Below the pieces are notes generated by a model. It was not told the DNA's origin. It was given only the letters and a program-made list of their open reading frames with translations, and did no database searches. Positions 37,336 through 45,344 of a stretch of 64,000 bases of DNA are shown one piece after another. The stretch's first letter is position 1. Every line of letters begins with the position of its first letter. Source of the DNA: Unio delphinus (lineage: Eukaryota; Mollusca; Bivalvia; Unionida; Unionidae); assembly GCA_029339505.1 (NCBI GenBank), contig JAQISU010000123.1:4386501-4450500 (forward strand), given 5' to 3'. The translations under genes were made by a program, and so were the position numbers.

Positions 37336-37340
37336 CCATG
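37336..37340. repeat. Target-site duplication, left, Element B
   Basis: CCATG, repeated at 54630-54634. Removing B and one copy restores continuity of the Element C fibre gene. Confidence 0.9.
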
Positions 37341-37569
37341 AGCAGCAGAGAGGGTGAACCTCACAACTTTCCGAGCGTCGATTCGAAAATCTGAGGCTTC
37401 TGCCAAATAGTAAAAAAAATGGCGTCTATTCGATAAAATAAGATTTCCTTATATACGCCAACGTCGTTGTCATCCACCCTCTCTGCTGCTAGTGATTTCA
37501 TCACTAGTGATTTCATCACTGGGTTAACAAAAAATAATAAATGATTTCAACCAAATATTTGATCGAGTC
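37341..37569. repeat. Left terminal inverted repeat, Element B
   Basis: 229 bp, starting AGCAGCAGAGAGGGTGAAC, equal in length to 54401-54629 and with no difference that I can see. An inverted copy of the terminus (CACCCTCTCTGCTGCT) is at 37475-37490, so the outer 150 bp is itself bounded by inverted repeats. Two AGTGAT-TTC-ATCACT palindromes follow at 37491-37520. Its inner end duplicates the last codons of the ATPase gene. Confidence 0.93.
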
Positions 37570-37594
37570 TTTAGGACGAAAATCATTTATGATG

Positions 37595-37611
37595 AAAGTC
37601 CTTAGGACTTT
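37595..37611. repeat. Tri-loop palindrome over spike stop codon (B)
   Basis: AAAGTCC-TTA-GGACTTT; the 3-nt loop at 37602-37604 is the stop codon of the spike-like gene on the minus strand. Confidence 0.85.
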
Positions 37612-38951
37612 ACAAACAAACTAATCGCTAACACCTCTTCTTGTAAATCAATTAAATTATTTGACTGGTCGGTGAGTTTGAAATTAATTCTCGTTAACGA
37701 ATTATTATGGCATCGCATGTAGACAGGATTAATTGGGTTTTCAATTATTAAAAACCCTGGAGGAGCTGTTGGTGCAAATGAATAAAGAATATATCCCTGC
37801 TGAGCTTGATTTGATTGCTCTAGATTAATTTGATAGCTTCCTTCAATTGCATCACATACTAAATTGAGCGCAATCACCGTTGAAATATTCACATTATGAG
37901 GGGCAATATGCCTACCGCCACCATCTGGATCATTATTATACCTGAAGAGGACATCTGAATCTGATTTTTGTAGCGCCTTGATATCGGTTTTAACAATTCT
38001 TGCTAGTTCATCAGCGTTGTATTTGGGAAACTTGAAATTACGCAGATTGTCCTCTGTGATATTATAATCGGTTAAGAATCGTTGTTTATTGTCGCTGTTG
38101 TCATTAATTATTGTTTGAATAATTAGTTCATAGATATATTTCATGTCCGATATAAGCTGATTTATTATTTCAACGTGTTTTTGCGATTTTGTTTTCCGTA
38201 GTTGTTCTAGTTGTGTGTCATATAATTGTTTAATCTCATTAAAATAACCACGGACGTCAGTTAGCGTAAATGAAATAGTAACAGATGAGTCGGTTGTTCT
38301 TTTAATGATAAAATCCCATTGCAATGTGTCTTTGTTGGTAAATATAAATCTATCGGCGATTCTTCCTTTTCTTATATCAGATAAATTATCTCGATAACTG
38401 GGATTGATTTCATGATATGATTGTATGTCCGTGGTTAAGTCGGTGGCGGATTTTTCCGGTGGTTTTTCAGGCCATCCTAACACTGTTCTTAACGAGCTGT
38501 TATATATATCTACAATGTATCCCTCTGTGCTTATTTCGATCGACGACGAGAGCGTCGGTTGATGAAGATTAATAGCTATTTTTGATTCTTTTCCAGTGAT
38601 TGATTTTATTCTACGCTGAATTTCAGCATTGATTTGCTTAATTTGGTACGACCCAGTTGGTAACGAAACTGTTTCCCACTCTGGAGTACCATCGGGTTTA
38701 TTCTTATACGAGAACACCAGTGTGTTATTGGGTTGCTGACCACTAAATGCAACCGATCTGATATTAGGCCAACTGTGATACACTCGTAGTTTTGCTAGCG
38801 CTATCTCCTTCACTGGGACCGGAGAGGGGAAATTCACACTGAATTCTGGATTCGTTGATGTTATTGATATCATACTCGTTTGTACTGGGTTCGTGTTCTC
38901 CACTATTCGTTGAAGTAATTCCATCGGTGTCGTCATCGTTGCTATACTCAT
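37602..38951 (-). CDS. Spike/penton-like virion protein (B)
   Basis: 449 residues, intact. The N-terminal third has a conserved SITSTNPEFSVNFPSPVPVKEI start and a KLRVYHSWPNIRS block. The middle is helical and variable between copies, and the C-terminal 110 residues are beta-rich with QQGYILYSFAPTAPPG, YMRCHNNSLTRINF and LTDQSNNLIDLQEE, ending FVKS. The closing strand resembles those of Polinton minor capsid proteins, and placement at the distal end of the late module fits a vertex protein or spike. A penton-base role is inference. The ATG at 38951 is separated from the upstream membrane gene, unlike the overlap seen in A, because of a local tandem duplication. Confidence 0.65.
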   Translation of the reverse strand: MSIATMTTPMELLQRIVENTNPVQTSMISITSTNPEFSVNFPSPVPVKEIALAKLRVYHSWPNIRSVAFSGQQPNNTLVFSYKNKPDGTPEWETVSLPTGSYQIKQINAEIQRRIKSITGKESKIAINLHQPTLSSSIEISTEGYIVDIYNSSLRTVLGWPEKPPEKSATDLTTDIQSYHEINPSYRDNLSDIRKGRIADRFIFTNKDTLQWDFIIKRTTDSSVTISFTLTDVRGYFNEIKQLYDTQLEQLRKTKSQKHVEIINQLISDMKYIYELIIQTIINDNSDNKQRFLTDYNITEDNLRNFKFPKYNADELARIVKTDIKALQKSDSDVLFRYNNDPDGGGRHIAPHNVNISTVIALNLVCDAIEGSYQINLEQSNQAQQGYILYSFAPTAPPGFLIIENPINPVYMRCHNNSLTRINFKLTDQSNNLIDLQEEVLAISLFVKS

Positions 38952-39230
38952 GATTTATTTCTAATTTTGGTATCGAGGAATCATAAATACTGACCATCAC
39001 TGAGAACTCACAATCTGGTAATGTTGATATTATTGAGATCATTTTTTGTTTTTTTGGGTTCGTGTTTTCTGATTCCATCGGTGTTGTCATTGTTATTATA
39101 TTCATGTTGTCGCTCTAATTTCGATATCGCGGAATCAAAAATACTGACCATCGCTGAGAATTCACTATCTGATATAATCGTATTATCGAGTGACGACGAT
39201 ATCATCAATGATAACTGCGAATATGCGGTT
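38860..39230. repeat. Tandem duplication at a gene junction (B)
   Basis: Two diverged units of roughly 170 bp contain the end of the membrane gene and the start of the spike gene (shared words MVSI-DS, HEY, TDGI, MISI). The extra unit yields a spurious 113-codon frame at 38764-39105. Confidence 0.7.
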
Positions 39231-39559
39231 GATGCAATATGAAATTGAAGTAAGTAATTCTGCAGTTTACTCTGGCTGCATGATGATATCTTTTTTGCTA
39301 TCCCGGTTGATATACCCCCGATTGTAGCCACCGCAGAAATGCAAATTGGAACTACGACCGGGGCAATCATTGTAACCGATGCAAGTATTATTCCGGCGCC
39401 AGCGAGAACGCTTGACACCGAGTACATAGCAACATCAATTGCGGTGATTCTTCGTCGGTATTTTTTCATTTTTTTTTGATACTCCTCAGTGAGGGTTTTG
39501 AGTCTATTTTGAAATTCTCTGACCTGATCATAGCGACATTGCGTCGATGACAAAGTCAT
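39008..39559 (-). CDS. Putative virion membrane protein (B)
   Basis: 183 residues. N-terminal helix with YDQVREFQNRLKTL, hydrophobic pair of segments (about 40-92: VSSVLAGAGIILASV and VVVPICISAVATIGGI), then a polar helix ending SSSLDNTIISDSEFSAM and a charged tail. Homologous to 8946-9500. Function unknown; the hydrophobic core suggests insertion in a virion or host membrane. An AATTGAAAAC motif lies 35 bp upstream (39595-39603). Confidence 0.72.
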   Translation of the reverse strand: MTLSSTQCRYDQVREFQNRLKTLTEEYQKKMKKYRRRITAIDVAMYSVSSVLAGAGIILASVTMIAPVVVPICISAVATIGGISTGIAKKISSCSQSKLQNYLLQFHIASTAYSQLSLMISSSLDNTIISDSEFSAMVSIFDSAISKLERQHEYNNNDNTDGIRKHEPKKTKNDLNNINITRL

Positions 39560-39594
39560 TGTTGTTATTTTAAATCCGCTAGTGTTTTCAATTA

Positions 39595-39603
39595 TTTGTC
39601 ATC
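39595..39603 (-). promoter_or_regulatory. Candidate late-gene motif AATTGAAAA
   Basis: Minus-strand AATTGAAAACACTAGCG before the membrane-protein gene; compare 41074-41082, 43596-43604 and 44185-44193. Confidence 0.45.
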
Positions 39604-39625
39604 GTTAGCGGGAATTGCTAGTACT

Positions 39626-41053
39626 TCAGTCGGAAAAATGAGCTACGAGTTCTAAACACCAGGCTATTTTTGATCTAATGGTGGAGCTATCAACCGCGAC
39701 GACATTAAAGTTTTTTTTGCGACCATCCATAATTAACGTCGCGGTGCCACCAGAGTAGGTTTTACCGTCCGCGATCATATTAAATTGATCGATAGAGATC
39801 CACGTTAGCCTGTAGATACCATCGACCCATGTTGGCTTGTAGTCAGGGCCCACTATGCCGGGGAGACCCAAGATACCGATGGATAATGTAGTATAACCGT
39901 CTCTTATCCAATCCATGGTTCCATGATTAACCGTATACACGATATTTTTAACGCCCGTGTAGTGATGTGGAATCTTTACCTTTTCAGATATTCTTTTCAG
40001 GTTAAAAAGATCGTCGAAAATATCGAGATAATTTACCCTGATTTTGGTAGGATCTATTGTTTTTCCACTCTCCTCCCTGTTAGAGAAGAATAATGAAACC
40101 AGAAGGTCTTCAACTTTAAGCTCTGCTTGGGTTTTAATATGGTTGTCGATGTTAGAAAATTTCGTCGTGATATCTTGGAGGCTACTGCCCTCAAAGAACT
40201 TATTAACAATATCGCTGGTGTGTTTTTGTTTGTCAATAGCGCTTTTAATTTCCGCGAGAGTCATGCCTGTCAACGATGTGGTTTCAGACACAGGTGTTCT
40301 CCCTAAAAATTTATCCACGATGGTATTAAGTGTTGTTTGTCTCACCATAAACATATTAATATCTTTGAGAGTCATTGTAGATGTAGCCGGGACACCAAAG
40401 AAATTATTAGCGATGTAGGCATTGTGAGTGTGCTTGCCGATAAACTCACTGATTTCAGCGAGAGTCATGCCAGCCACAAGCGGGGTTCCAAAGAACCTAC
40501 CAACAATGTCGTTTGTGAGTTTTTGATCTTCGCTTACTTTAAAAATCTCGAGATAATTTGCCTTGATTTCTGAAGCAGTCATCATCCTTCCAGCTTCCTT
40601 GTTAGCGAAGAATGAATTCAACAAGTCTTTAATTTCAGCGAGAGTCATGCCAACCACAAGCGGGGTTCCAAAGAATTTATGTACGACATTTTTGCGAAAA
40701 CTATTATAACCTCGTATAAAATCATTCAGCTCACGTTCGTTGGTAGCAATCGCGTCGGTGATCGTAGACACAAGTGCGCCTGGTTTAAGTTGTCCATCGT
40801 TGGAATACAGTGCAATAGAGTTTTCAGCGGCAGCGCGATGCCGTATCAAAATGTCATTCACGGATATATTACTGCTTTTCAATTTACCCTGGCGATCTTG
40901 AAATACAACTATTTCGTTCGGGTCAACACTTGTTAAATTTAACGTCTCAGCGATTTCATCTTCTATTATTTTTTTTACATCCTCGATAGAACCCGCAGAT
41001 GTTTCCTCGGTGGGTTCCAACATTGACAGAGGTTGTCCCCAAATATCGATCAT
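39626..41053 (-). CDS. Fibre-like attachment protein with shaft repeats (B)
   Basis: 475 residues from the ATG at 41053 (MIDIWGQPL, matching the start in A and C; the longer frame from 41143 overlaps the protease). The N-terminal 110 residues contain EIAETLNL and EIVVFQDRQGKLK. Then come four to six degenerate units of the form VxxFFGTPLVxGMTLAEI separated by helical linkers, and a C-terminal beta-rich domain with NIVYTVNHGTMDW, GIYRLTW and an SSTIRSK segment. Head, repeated shaft and terminal knob resemble trimeric receptor-binding fibres; no sequence relation to adenovirus fibre is claimed. Repeat number differs from A and C. Confidence 0.6.
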   Translation of the reverse strand: MIDIWGQPLSMLEPTEETSAGSIEDVKKIIEDEIAETLNLTSVDPNEIVVFQDRQGKLKSSNISVNDILIRHRAAAENSIALYSNDGQLKPGALVSTITDAIATNERELNDFIRGYNSFRKNVVHKFFGTPLVVGMTLAEIKDLLNSFFANKEAGRMMTASEIKANYLEIFKVSEDQKLTNDIVGRFFGTPLVAGMTLAEISEFIGKHTHNAYIANNFFGVPATSTMTLKDINMFMVRQTTLNTIVDKFLGRTPVSETTSLTGMTLAEIKSAIDKQKHTSDIVNKFFEGSSLQDITTKFSNIDNHIKTQAELKVEDLLVSLFFSNREESGKTIDPTKIRVNYLDIFDDLFNLKRISEKVKIPHHYTGVKNIVYTVNHGTMDWIRDGYTTLSIGILGLPGIVGPDYKPTWVDGIYRLTWISIDQFNMIADGKTYSGGTATLIMDGRKKNFNVVAVDSSTIRSKIAWCLELVAHFSD

Positions 41054-41076
41054 TATTGTTAGCGTAACTTGTGTTT

Positions 41077-41517
41077 TCAATTTATTGATCCTTGTAATTT
41101 CCCACTCGTGTATTCGTTTACAATAATATGAGGTGGTTTCCACGGAGATCCAAAGGATTTTAATGAAATCTCCGCGAGGACATTTAATACTTCACGGCCG
41201 CATATCGGTGGATCATTTAATTGTTGTGTTGGCAGCGTGGAATAAAAAATCGGAAACCCTTTGAGTTTCATCGAGGAATTTATATACCGCATAAACTCGC
41301 TTGGCGGAGCTAACCCATATGAATCGAAATAGACAATCCCACGTGGATCAATCGCGTATGCAACCCAGTGAGTTCCCGATCCGCTGCTGTTATCAAGATT
41401 GATGATACCGGTTTCAACGTTATTTGGTTTTCTCGGTAATTGATCTCTCATAAAAACCCCTCTGAAGTTTTTTATCGCTAGTTTTTTAGCAGCATCAATT
41501 AAATCAAAATTGGACAT
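41077..41517 (-). CDS. Adenain-type cysteine protease (B)
   Basis: From the ATG at 41517 (MSNFDLIDAAKK) the protein is about 146 residues, close to other Polinton proteases. The catalytic triad is visible: His in GTHWVAYAID, Asp in YFDSYGL and the nucleophile in PPICGREVL, with the Gln-containing PTQQ just before it. It should process virion precursor proteins during maturation. The frame is open upstream to 41631, overlapping the PX-like gene in the -1 frame, so expression by its own start or by frameshift are both possible. In A the Cys is Tyr. Confidence 0.85.
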   Translation of the reverse strand: MSNFDLIDAAKKLAIKNFRGVFMRDQLPRKPNNVETGIINLDNSSGSGTHWVAYAIDPRGIVYFDSYGLAPPSEFMRYINSSMKLKGFPIFYSTLPTQQLNDPPICGREVLNVLAEISLKSFGSPWKPPHIIVNEYTSGKLQGSIN

Positions 41518-41567
41518 AGGAACCATAGGTTCCTCAACAATTGGGCCGGAAATCGAAGATTTCTGAA

Positions 41568-42080
41568 TTAATAAACCGTTCCTGGTATTTTTCTTAGACC
41601 CGATCCGTTCACGGATTTGCCGCTGTACCATGAATACGGGGTTCCTGGTAGGTACAACCCCTTTCCCTTTTTTTTATACCCGGATCCACTTGTGGATCTA
41701 CCGCGAGCGGATCCACCAGTTGCCTTTTTCAACGCCATCCCTGCTGCGGTCCCAACGGCTCCCAACGCTGCCGCCTTCGCCACCGCTGGGGCAGCCGCTG
41801 CAATCAATGCTGGTATTGCGGATAACAATGGAAATATACCACCTGATTTTATCATGTTCGCGACTGCAGCTTTCGAAAATTCTATTTGAACTCCTCGCTT
41901 ATTTTTCATTGCATCATTGAAATGTTTTATTTGACGATCCGTTAATGATATTTTATGTGTACCTCCGGACATCTGCGCTGGTTTTAACGTTATTGTTGTT
42001 CCACATTCCTTAGCGGATTTTGATTTTAATTTCTTGACCTGACCATCAGTCAGCTTGACACTAACAACACTATATGGCAT
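41568..42080 (-). CDS. PX-like hydrophobic virion protein (B)
   Basis: About 170 residues from the ATG at 42080 (MPYSVV; an upstream in-frame ATG at 42146 is less likely because it lies in a palindrome). Features: LTDGQVKKLKSK and LTDRQIKHFNDAM lysine repeats, hydrophobic segment GGIFPLLSAIPALIAAAAP (about 80-100), Gly/Arg-rich basic stretch, and C-terminus LPGTPYSWYSGK ending IPGTVY. The LPGTP word is shared with the PLA2-like protein. Such proteins are thought to be processed by the viral protease and to act on membranes or DNA. An 8-A run (41673-41680) within AAAAAAAG is a candidate -1 slip site to the protease. Confidence 0.7.
   Translation of the reverse strand: MPYSVVSVKLTDGQVKKLKSKSAKECGTTITLKPAQMSGGTHKISLTDRQIKHFNDAMKNKRGVQIEFSKAAVANMIKSGGIFPLLSAIPALIAAAAPAVAKAAALGAVGTAAGMALKKATGGSARGRSTSGSGYKKKGKGLYLPGTPYSWYSGKSVNGSGLRKIPGTVY
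41673..41680 (-). promoter_or_regulatory. Candidate -1 frameshift site, PX to protease (B)
   Basis: On the minus strand the zero frame reads AAA AAA AAG, a canonical A_AAA_AAG heptamer, and the protease lies in the -1 frame. In C the same point is A_AAA_AAC; in A an extra A fuses the two genes. Confidence 0.35.
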
Positions 42081-42134
42081 TTTATTGTAAAACACATTTA
42101 TTCTTTCAATTGATCTAATTGGGGAAATCCTATG

Positions 42135-42151
42135 GAAACTTTTCAAGTTTC
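42135..42151. repeat. Tri-loop palindrome GAAACTT-TTC-AAGTTTC (B)
   Basis: Perfect 7-bp stem between the capsid stop and the PX-like start. Confidence 0.88.
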
Positions 42152-42153
42152 AT

Positions 42154-43578
42154 TTACAGATTTTCCACTGGTGCATCAACAAGTCTCATTCGTCCGCCAG
42201 CCCCTTCTAACAACATTGATTTGTCGCTGAGAATAACAGCAACCGCTCTATAATCAACACCACCAGGATCTATACGAGCCCTAAAATGTATATCAACAAC
42301 GGATTGCCTTGTTAAATCAAGATGTTCCAGTGAAAAGTAATAAATTGGATACAAGTTCTTAAAATCGAGCTGAGATATTTGCAAACCAGTATCAACATTT
42401 TGATCACGACCCATATATGACAGCATCCGATGATACACACGTGCTATTTGGTTGTTTCCGTAATTAAGCTGTATATCCTCAGATGGTTCTTGTTGTCCGT
42501 TTATTCTCAGTGAAACCTCACTTACCCCTAACCGATCAAATATCATATGACTGCGTTCTTGGGAACCTAATCGATTCCGATTCTGCAGCGCTATAAATAT
42601 ATGACGTGGAGCTGAAACGCCTTGTTTTGATGCCAGGTGCCATGTTAATGTACCATTAACATTATCCTCTTTAGCATCAGTCGTTGTTGTTAGCCAACTT
42701 AGCAATGATTTACCACCGGTTTCCATGAATGAAAGTAGCCGCTCTTCCGTGGTAATTGATGGAGTCATTACTGGCATCCATAATACTATTTTACTCAAAA
42801 CAACTTTACCATCAGCGGCACCAGTACGCCAAATTGCATCATTGTCATTGCCTTTTCGCACTAATGCGATTGTGTGTTTGGCTCCATAGATGACTTTTCT
42901 TACATTTCTGCAGAATCCAAATATGTGATGGAGTGGAATCGCACATGAAAAATATCGCTGCTGTTCTTGCAATGCTAATTTTCGTGTTGCAAATCCTAAA
43001 TTGAAATTACCATTAACACCTCCGAGAATATCAAACGCAGCTCCTGGTCTAGCTCGACGTTCTGGATTAGTTGCTTCTCGTTGATTATCAGCTGCAGTAT
43101 CTTGTGCTGTTAACACGTTAATGTATTGAAGGTGGTCAGCGTTATCAGAGGTATCCTTTGCAAACATCATAGATGGACCAGCCGATCTTGTATAATCATC
43201 GGAGTATCTTGATAGTCCGATTATTGTTGTTGCAACATCAACCTCGCGGTCTATTGATTCAATTTCTTTTCCATCAATGAGATATCTTGCACTTTCAAAT
43301 AACGCCATTATACCGTTGTTGACGAAACCAACTCGGATATTTGAATCATTTGCATATGGGGTATCAGCTGCATCATTTGTTACAAGTTTTCCTTCTACTT
43401 CAATAAATGCTTCACATGGTAAAAAGTATTTACTGGTATCTTGAACTTGAAGTTCAATTCGCGATCGTAGGTCGGGTTGTATTGCATGATAGGAATAGTA
43501 TTGATAATCGCGGACGGAATCATCCTTGCGCATTGGGGCTTCCATATCTAACGCAGGATCAGCTGTTCGTTTAAACAT
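42154..43578 (-). CDS. Major capsid protein, hexon-like (B)
   Basis: 474 residues, ATG at 43578, intact. Same family as 11662-13077: N-terminal DYQYYSYHAIQPDLRSR, central FGFCRNVRKVIYGAKHTIAL, LDFKNLYPIYYFSLEHLDL and C-terminal VILSDKSMLL. Expected double jelly-roll capsomer of a T-number icosahedral virion. Identification rests on recalled similarity to Polinton capsid proteins, on length, and on position between two PX-like genes. An AATTGAAAACG motif lies 17 bp upstream. Confidence 0.82.
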   Translation of the reverse strand: MFKRTADPALDMEAPMRKDDSVRDYQYYSYHAIQPDLRSRIELQVQDTSKYFLPCEAFIEVEGKLVTNDAADTPYANDSNIRVGFVNNGIMALFESARYLIDGKEIESIDREVDVATTIIGLSRYSDDYTRSAGPSMMFAKDTSDNADHLQYINVLTAQDTAADNQREATNPERRARPGAAFDILGGVNGNFNLGFATRKLALQEQQRYFSCAIPLHHIFGFCRNVRKVIYGAKHTIALVRKGNDNDAIWRTGAADGKVVLSKIVLWMPVMTPSITTEERLLSFMETGGKSLLSWLTTTTDAKEDNVNGTLTWHLASKQGVSAPRHIFIALQNRNRLGSQERSHMIFDRLGVSEVSLRINGQQEPSEDIQLNYGNNQIARVYHRMLSYMGRDQNVDTGLQISQLDFKNLYPIYYFSLEHLDLTRQSVVDIHFRARIDPGGVDYRAVAVILSDKSMLLEGAGGRMRLVDAPVENL

Positions 43579-43589
43579 TTATAACATTA

Positions 43590-43630
43590 CTAGCGTTTTC
43601 AATTGTGAAACTCGAAGAGTTTAACGCTAG
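43590..43630. repeat. Nested palindrome upstream of capsid gene (B)
   Basis: Outer arms CTAGCGTT (43590-43597) and AACGCTAG (43623-43630) enclose AAACTC-GAA-GAGTTT (43608-43622) and the AATTGAAAA motif (43596-43604). Confidence 0.82.
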
Positions 43631-43648
43631 CATTTTAATTGTTTATAA

Positions 43649-44164
43649 TCATCGTCGTTGAAAATTCCTCGAATTTCTTTTTTGTTTCAAACCACTTCCT
43701 GCTATCGCGTTCATGATAGCGCTATCTGTTACCGGTGGTGACGAAGTCAATTGCGCTAGTTTTTCTTCCACTGCGTTATTTATTGCTTTGCTGATTTTTG
43801 CAGGCATCACTGTAGTTGATGGCAGCACTAATGACGAAGTCATTCCTGGTTTCACCACTGACGAAGTCATCGATGACGAAGTCATTCGTGGTTTCTTTCG
43901 CACCAATGATGCTATTTTATCTTTCGCGGCAGAAAATGCCTTTCCTGCAAGATTTCCAACGAAATTGATTCCCTTATCACGGATAGCATCAATGGCTTTC
44001 ATTGATAATTGTTTAGCTAACGGCGCCACCTTGGGAGCCATTCTTGTAAATAACCCCGCAATGGTATTGCCGAAACCATCTCCGTACCACGCGCGATAAA
44101 CAGGCAATCGTGAGTTCACCACGTAGACACTTACGGGTTTATCATGGTAATAGTGTATAATCAT
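43649..44164 (-). CDS. Second PX/pVI-like virion protein (B)
   Basis: 171 residues. N-terminal short beta segment, then GDGFGNTIAGLFTRMAPKV and KQLSMKAIDAIRDKG amphipathic helices, a Ser/Thr-rich middle (MTSSSMTSSVVKPGMTSS) and a basic C-terminus RNSRNFQRR. The middle is made of three ATGACGAAGTCAT-type palindromes (43830-43885) absent from A. Similar small basic proteins in Polintons are likened to adenovirus pVI or pX (inner capsid, membrane-active). The late motif lies 20 bp upstream. Confidence 0.68.
   Translation of the reverse strand: MIIHYYHDKPVSVYVVNSRLPVYRAWYGDGFGNTIAGLFTRMAPKVAPLAKQLSMKAIDAIRDKGINFVGNLAGKAFSAAKDKIASLVRKKPRMTSSSMTSSVVKPGMTSSLVLPSTTVMPAKISKAINNAVEEKLAQLTSSPPVTDSAIMNAIAGSGLKQKRNSRNFQRR
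43830..43885. repeat. Three tri-loop palindromes inserted in frame (B)
   Basis: AATGAC-GAA-GTCATT (43830-43844), TGAC-GAA-GTCA (43859-43869) and ATGAC-GAA-GTCAT (43873-43885) in the second PX gene, missing from the A copy. Confidence 0.85.
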
Positions 44165-44198
44165 CTTGTTATAAAACTAGTAGTTTTTCAATTAGTGA

Positions 44199-45251
44199 TC
44201 AATCGCTTACATCCATAAGATTTTCATCGTTGTGATTTTCAACTAATTCAGCAATAAGTTCTCGATATACATTAATGTCCATGATACCACCAGCAAATAA
44301 TCGTCTACAGATATCAGCGGCCTCGTTAATTATCTCGACGGAGTTATTTCCGGCTCGTTTCCCTCCGATGAGAACCTCTAACCGTGATATATCACTGAGA
44401 ATGTTACCAGGACATGTCACGGTAGAGTCAAATACATCCTTTGGATTTTTAATCGAATATCCCTTTCCGCTTGTTTCCTCAGTTGTACCAGTTGCGCCCT
44501 GACTATCATCAAGTAATTGCCTTTGTCGGCCTCGACTTTGTTTTTCTCGTTCTTGTTGTTTTTGTATACCATAACTATCAACTCCTACTTTAAAAGATAT
44601 ATACTCAATTTTATCCTTTTTCAAATTACCAATAATCCCCTTATTCGTTTTATACAACCAATTAACCCATTCATCTCGGCTTATTCTACTGTTTTTATAC
44701 TCGTCTTTTAAAAAATCCTTTCTAGAATCAAAGCTTTGGGCGGCGAAATCACCAAAAGTCGTATAATCTTTGAGTTTTATTAATTCAGGTTTTTTTATTT
44801 TTGTTATAGCTTCTTCGGTGAGTTTGTCTATAAAGGAAACACCTCTTGGGGTGACGACATCAACAGGTTGTGGTTCAGGTGTGGAATCATCAATATCAGC
44901 TAATCGTTCATACTCACGCTGAGTTTTTATATCACTGGATAACTGTTGTATCCCTGCGCGTGTTTGTCCGGTCTCTGCTGCTATCTTTTCAAGCACACCA
45001 AGAACAGGCACTTCTCGTCGCTTGCCTTCCTCAGGAATATCTCCGTATATTGCTCGTTCAGTTGCTGTTTTCACATCGCTGGTCGCCTTAGTTACCGGGG
45101 CGAACAGTTGTTCACTTGACACAGAAAAGTCAGTCTGCGCTTGTTGTCGTTGTTGAAGTTTCTCGCGAACTCTGTCTCGAACCGGTATAAACTTTTTAAT
45201 TGCTGCTAGCCGCTCTCGGGCTAATCTAGTTGTAAGCGATTCACCAACCAT
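44199..45251 (-). CDS. Coiled-coil virion protein (B)
   Basis: 350 residues, intact. Residues 1-120 are charged helix (RDRVREKLQQRQQAQTDF, then ATERAIYGDIPEEGKR). The middle (about 150-240) has a partly conserved basic region, and the C-terminus has PGNILSDISRLEVLIGGKRAGNN and a RRLFAGGIMD-NVY helix. The last block recurs in A. Probably a structural or core-associated protein; no enzymatic motif. It is the first gene of the main late run, next to the 92-codon plus-strand gene. Confidence 0.65.
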   Translation of the reverse strand: MVGESLTTRLARERLAAIKKFIPVRDRVREKLQQRQQAQTDFSVSSEQLFAPVTKATSDVKTATERAIYGDIPEEGKRREVPVLGVLEKIAAETGQTRAGIQQLSSDIKTQREYERLADIDDSTPEPQPVDVVTPRGVSFIDKLTEEAITKIKKPELIKLKDYTTFGDFAAQSFDSRKDFLKDEYKNSRISRDEWVNWLYKTNKGIIGNLKKDKIEYISFKVGVDSYGIQKQQEREKQSRGRQRQLLDDSQGATGTTEETSGKGYSIKNPKDVFDSTVTCPGNILSDISRLEVLIGGKRAGNNSVEIINEAADICRRLFAGGIMDINVYRELIAELVENHNDENLMDVSD

Positions 45252-45317
45252 ATATTGTTTGTGAACTAAATTTTCAAATGTGAAATCCGGAGGGTTTCCA
45301 TCATAATTAAAAGCTTA

Positions 45318-45330
45318 GTTATTAAATAAC
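45318..45330. repeat. Palindrome GTTAT-TAA-ATAAC (B)
   Basis: Tri-loop palindrome in a short duplicated TTAGTTATTAAATAA unit just before the 92-codon gene. Confidence 0.75.
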
Positions 45331-45344
45331 TTAGTTATTAAATA

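Larger units (their letters stand above)
35340..37340. mobile_element. Element C, left part: broken relative of A and B
   Basis: Carries the spike-like gene, membrane-protein gene and the last codons of the fibre-like gene, colinear with A and B, all broken. The right boundary is the Element B insertion point; the remainder of C resumes at 54630. No convincing TIR is visible at the left edge, so that end is lost or too diverged. Confidence 0.82.

Noticed and set aside
38764..39105. Separate 113-codon gene in Element B
   Set aside because: It is made from the duplicated junction of the two neighbouring genes and has no equivalent in A or C.
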